Below, piece by piece: positions 21,410 through 23,132 of a stretch of DNA of 23,132 nt. The notes under the pieces were generated by a model, which saw only the letters and a program-made list of their open reading frames with translations, was not told the origin of the DNA and searched no databases. The stretch's first letter is position 1. Every line of letters starts with the position of its first letter. Both the position numbers and the translations under genes were made by a program. This DNA is from an uncultured Ruminococcus sp. (lineage in GTDB: Bacteria > Bacillota > Clostridia > Oscillospirales > Ruminococcaceae), in contig CALGTV010000118.1 in NCBI GenBank assembly GCA_937902395.1, forward strand, positions 1-23,132, in the 5' to 3' direction.

Positions 21410-22300
21410 ATGACAGCTGTCGTTATAATATTGGGGATTGGGGCAGCTGTCGGGCTTGCCCTTTACCTGTTGAAAGCTGCTGAAATCCGTTCTATAAGAA
21501 AACAGCTTCATGAACTGAAAAGTACAGATACAAATTCTCTCATACATTCTGAAAACGGCTCCGCAGATAAGCTGATTAACGAAATAAATCAGCTCATTAA
21601 AGATACTCGCACACTTAAAATAGATTATCAGAAGAAAAATCACGCTCTTGAACAGATGATGACAAATATATCCCATGACCTTCGTACACCGCTGACATCA
21701 GCTATGGGATATATAAATATTTTGCAGAATTCAGACATATCCGAAGAAGAAAAACAACGTGAAATCACTATTATTGAAAATCGTCTGATTCGTCTCGAAG
21801 AACTTATAAATTCATTTTTTGAACTATCCCAGACAATTTCAAGCGGAAAACCGCCAGAAAAAACAGAATTAAATCTCGTATCTGTTCTTGAAGAAGCTAT
21901 TGTTCATTATTATGATGATTATTGCGACAGAAACAGGGCGGTTATTTTGAATTGCAATAACCACAAACTGATGATTAATTCGAATCGTAATATGCTTCTC
22001 AGAATTTTCGATAATCTTATAAGTAATTCTTTGAAGCATGGTAAGGGAAATCTTGAAATCACGGTAAAAAATGATGAATCATTTACCATAGTTTTTGAAA
22101 ATCTGTTGAACGAACACCCTCCGGATATTGAGCACATTTTTGATGAATTTTATACAATGGATATTTCACGTACAAAAGGCAATACAGGTCTTGGACTTGC
22201 TATTGCCAAACAGTTTACAGAAATGCTCGGTGGGAAAATAACTGCAACTCTTAATGAAAAAATATTTATTATGACTTTGAATTTTAGTAATGATTGGTGA
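21410..22300 (+). CDS. Sensor histidine kinase of the rightward module
   Basis: A 296-residue histidine kinase with one N-terminal membrane segment (residues 3-22), no outer sensor domain and a coiled-coil-like linker (25-80). Phosphorylated His89 lies in NISHDLRTPLTSAMGYINIL, the N box is DNLISNSLKHG (201-211), the G1 region is FENLLNEHP and the glycine box is NTGLGLAIA (258-266). AAGGAGGTG lies upstream of the ATG, 12 bases after the permease stop. It is last in the rightward module. Like its paralogue at 15426 it can sense almost nothing outside by itself, so the ABC permease or the membrane state is a likely source of the signal. No terminator was found directly after its stop. Confidence 0.92.
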   Translation: MTAVVIILGIGAAVGLALYLLKAAEIRSIRKQLHELKSTDTNSLIHSENGSADKLINEINQLIKDTRTLKIDYQKKNHALEQMMTNISHDLRTPLTSAMGYINILQNSDISEEEKQREITIIENRLIRLEELINSFFELSQTISSGKPPEKTELNLVSVLEEAIVHYYDDYCDRNRAVILNCNNHKLMINSNRNMLLRIFDNLISNSLKHGKGNLEITVKNDESFTIVFENLLNEHPPDIEHIFDEFYTMDISRTKGNTGLGLAIAKQFTEMLGGKITATLNEKIFIMTLNFSNDW

Positions 22301-22447
22301 TAAGTATACGTATGGTAAAAATTAACTTGTGCAAGTTTACTATATGAATTAATGCAAGTTTGTGCAGGTATATAAAATCCACTGTTTTATTATAAAATAT
22401 AGATAATTTCTATTGACTTTTACTGAAATATATGGTATCATATAATC
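22301..22447 (+). promoter_or_regulatory. Upstream region and promoter of the large RNA
   Basis: TTGACT (22413-22418) and TATCAT (22436-22441) are 17 bases apart with TGG before the -10, a near-consensus extended promoter; TATAAT follows immediately at 22441. Further upstream, GCAAGTTT recurs at 22331 and 22354 (23 bases apart), and the first copy is part of the near-palindrome AACTTGTGCAAGTT (22324-22337). These may be operator sites. No gene is seen in this stretch. Confidence 0.65.
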
Positions 22448-23057
22448 AAGGAAAGGGAGTAAGCCAAAAGAAAATTACTCCAGCGAAGTTTACTTGGTTT
22501 GAGGTTTATCCTCAATGTAAATTATTCTAAGCGGAAAGGGATGTGAGTCCGATGGAGCAATCTATTGAATCACAGCGTAAAGCCGACGTGATGATGAAGT
22601 AATCAAATCAGAAAAGTGGGAATATAGGTCTATATGACTTGTTCCATTAATTGAAAGTGAATAAAATAAGATTTGTTTATGAAATCTACGTAAATGCTGA
22701 ATTAAAATCTACGGCTTTAATCTAAGCTCATAAAGGTACAGGAATACTGAGATTTCGACGTGAGTCTTTAGATATATCACAAATATAATGTAAAGGTTGA
22801 GTCCAATGAGAATATGAATTTTTCTTGAAACTAAACTTTAAAATAAGAATTTTGAGGTATGTTCCAATGGAAAACTGATTTACTTTTATTGATAATTCTC
22901 CTTGTTAAAGGATAGTGATATATATGAAAAATATCCGTATCAATGAAATTTAAGCCGAAAGGATTGAGTCCAACAAAGAATTTAGACAAGTGATGAAAGT
23001 CGCTTAAATTTAAAATTGAATATTATAAGAGCCTCGAAAATATTCGGGGCTTTTTTC
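22448..23057 (+). ncRNA. Large structured non-coding RNA, about 610 bases (ROOL-like candidate)
   Basis: The stretch has its own strong promoter, a terminator and no supportable reading frame. Stems visible by eye include GGAGTAA/TTACTCC (22456-22481), a nested pair AGTTTAC/GTAAATT enclosing TTGAGG/CCTCAA (22487-22523), GAAATCT/AGATTTC (22681-22756) and the 10-bp AAATTTAAGC/GCTTAAATTT (22946-23011). A local motif AAAGG-n2 to 5-GAGTCC occurs three times (GAGTCC at 22545, 22799 and 22966) and a related TGTTCCA(A/T)T twice (22640 and 22860). Size, isolation and gut/rumen host type fit the ROOL class of ornate RNAs (average near 580 bases). The class name is from general resemblance, not an alignment; GOLLD or a new family remains possible. 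Strand is set by promoter and terminator. Confidence 0.7.
23030..23056 (+). terminator. Terminator of the large RNA
   Basis: AGCCTCGAA (23030-23038) pairs with TTCGGGGCT (23043-23051) with one G-T pair and a four-base loop, followed by a six-T run. It defines the 3' end of the RNA. The remaining 75 bases to the window edge hold no feature that can be supported. Confidence 0.88.
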
Positions 23058-23132
23058 TGTATAGGGATATTTAAAACGTATCCGCCTAATAATCCTGTGA
23101 CTACCGCAAACGTAGAATATGTGTTAAAATAA

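Noticed and set aside
15426..22300. BceAB-type transporter systems as the identity of the two modules
   Set aside because: BceB permeases have ten membrane segments and a large outer domain; both permeases here are about 250 residues with six segments, fitting the BcrB/LanE group.
22448..23057. Group II intron or IS605-type (HEARO) RNA
   Set aside because: There is no GTGYG start, no domain V-like hairpin with the AGC triad and no reverse transcriptase or TnpB gene nearby; a dedicated promoter and terminator do not fit an intron.
22982..23131. A minus-strand frame open to the window edge, with a hydrophobic GLLGGYVLNIP stretch
   Set aside because: It would read through the terminator and the 3' stem of the large RNA. 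The hydrophobic part might be the end of a gene beyond the window, but 75 bases are too few to tell.

Overview
The window looks like part of the chromosome of a low-GC Gram-positive bacterium of the class Clostridia. The best guess is a Ruminococcus-like Oscillospiraceae. The reasons are the AT-rich intergenic DNA, strong AGGAGG-type ribosome sites, extended -10 promoters (TGnTATAAT), the gene content (UPF0210/UPF0237 pair, TatD-type radical SAM protein, BcrA-like ABC transporters) and a long structured RNA of the kind known from rumen and gut Firmicutes. The taxon is inference. There are no rRNA or tRNA genes, CRISPR arrays, transposase genes or phage genes.

Layout. (1) 89-2590, minus strand: an operon of an LCP-like membrane protein, a TatD-family nuclease and a PP2C phosphatase, ending in a clear terminator. 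(2) 2591-5535: a SLOG/DUF1273-like gene on the minus strand, then alanine racemase plus a TatD-associated radical SAM protein on the plus strand. Two promoters sharing a 21-base block face each other across the SLOG gene. (3) 5548-8018, plus strand: a 47-residue membrane peptide, branched-chain aminotransferase and an M50-type membrane protease, ending in a bidirectional terminator. (4) 8011-10553, minus strand: ACT-domain UPF0237 protein, UPF0210 protein and an APH/NahK-like kinase. (5) 10626-15149, plus strand: HisJ-like PHP phosphatase, an unknown protein carrying a GGADGPT motif, an Lrp/AsnC regulator, a class I aminotransferase (the pair recalls AlaR/AlaT of Bacillus) and IspE, closed by a very long hairpin. 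(6) 15174-15339: a 166-bp imperfect palindrome, probably a MITE-like repeat. (7) 15426-22300: two complete response regulator / ABC ATPase / ABC permease / histidine kinase modules in mirror image around a shared divergent promoter region. (8) 22413-23057: a promoter, about 610 bases of non-coding but highly structured sequence, and a terminator.

How the genes work together. Alanine racemase and the Lrp-aminotransferase pair both concern alanine, and alanine racemase supplies D-alanine for the wall. The mirror-image modules resemble peptide-antibiotic sensing and detoxification systems (BcrAB/LanFE-like transporters with their own two-component systems). In both, the gap between regulator and transporter genes holds four direct repeats spaced 11-12 bp, the last ending 8-9 bp before a TATAAT. 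This is what a response-regulator-activated promoter would look like. The most unusual item is the 610-base RNA at the right end, whose size, isolation and repeated internal motif fit the ornate large non-coding RNA classes, with ROOL the leading candidate.
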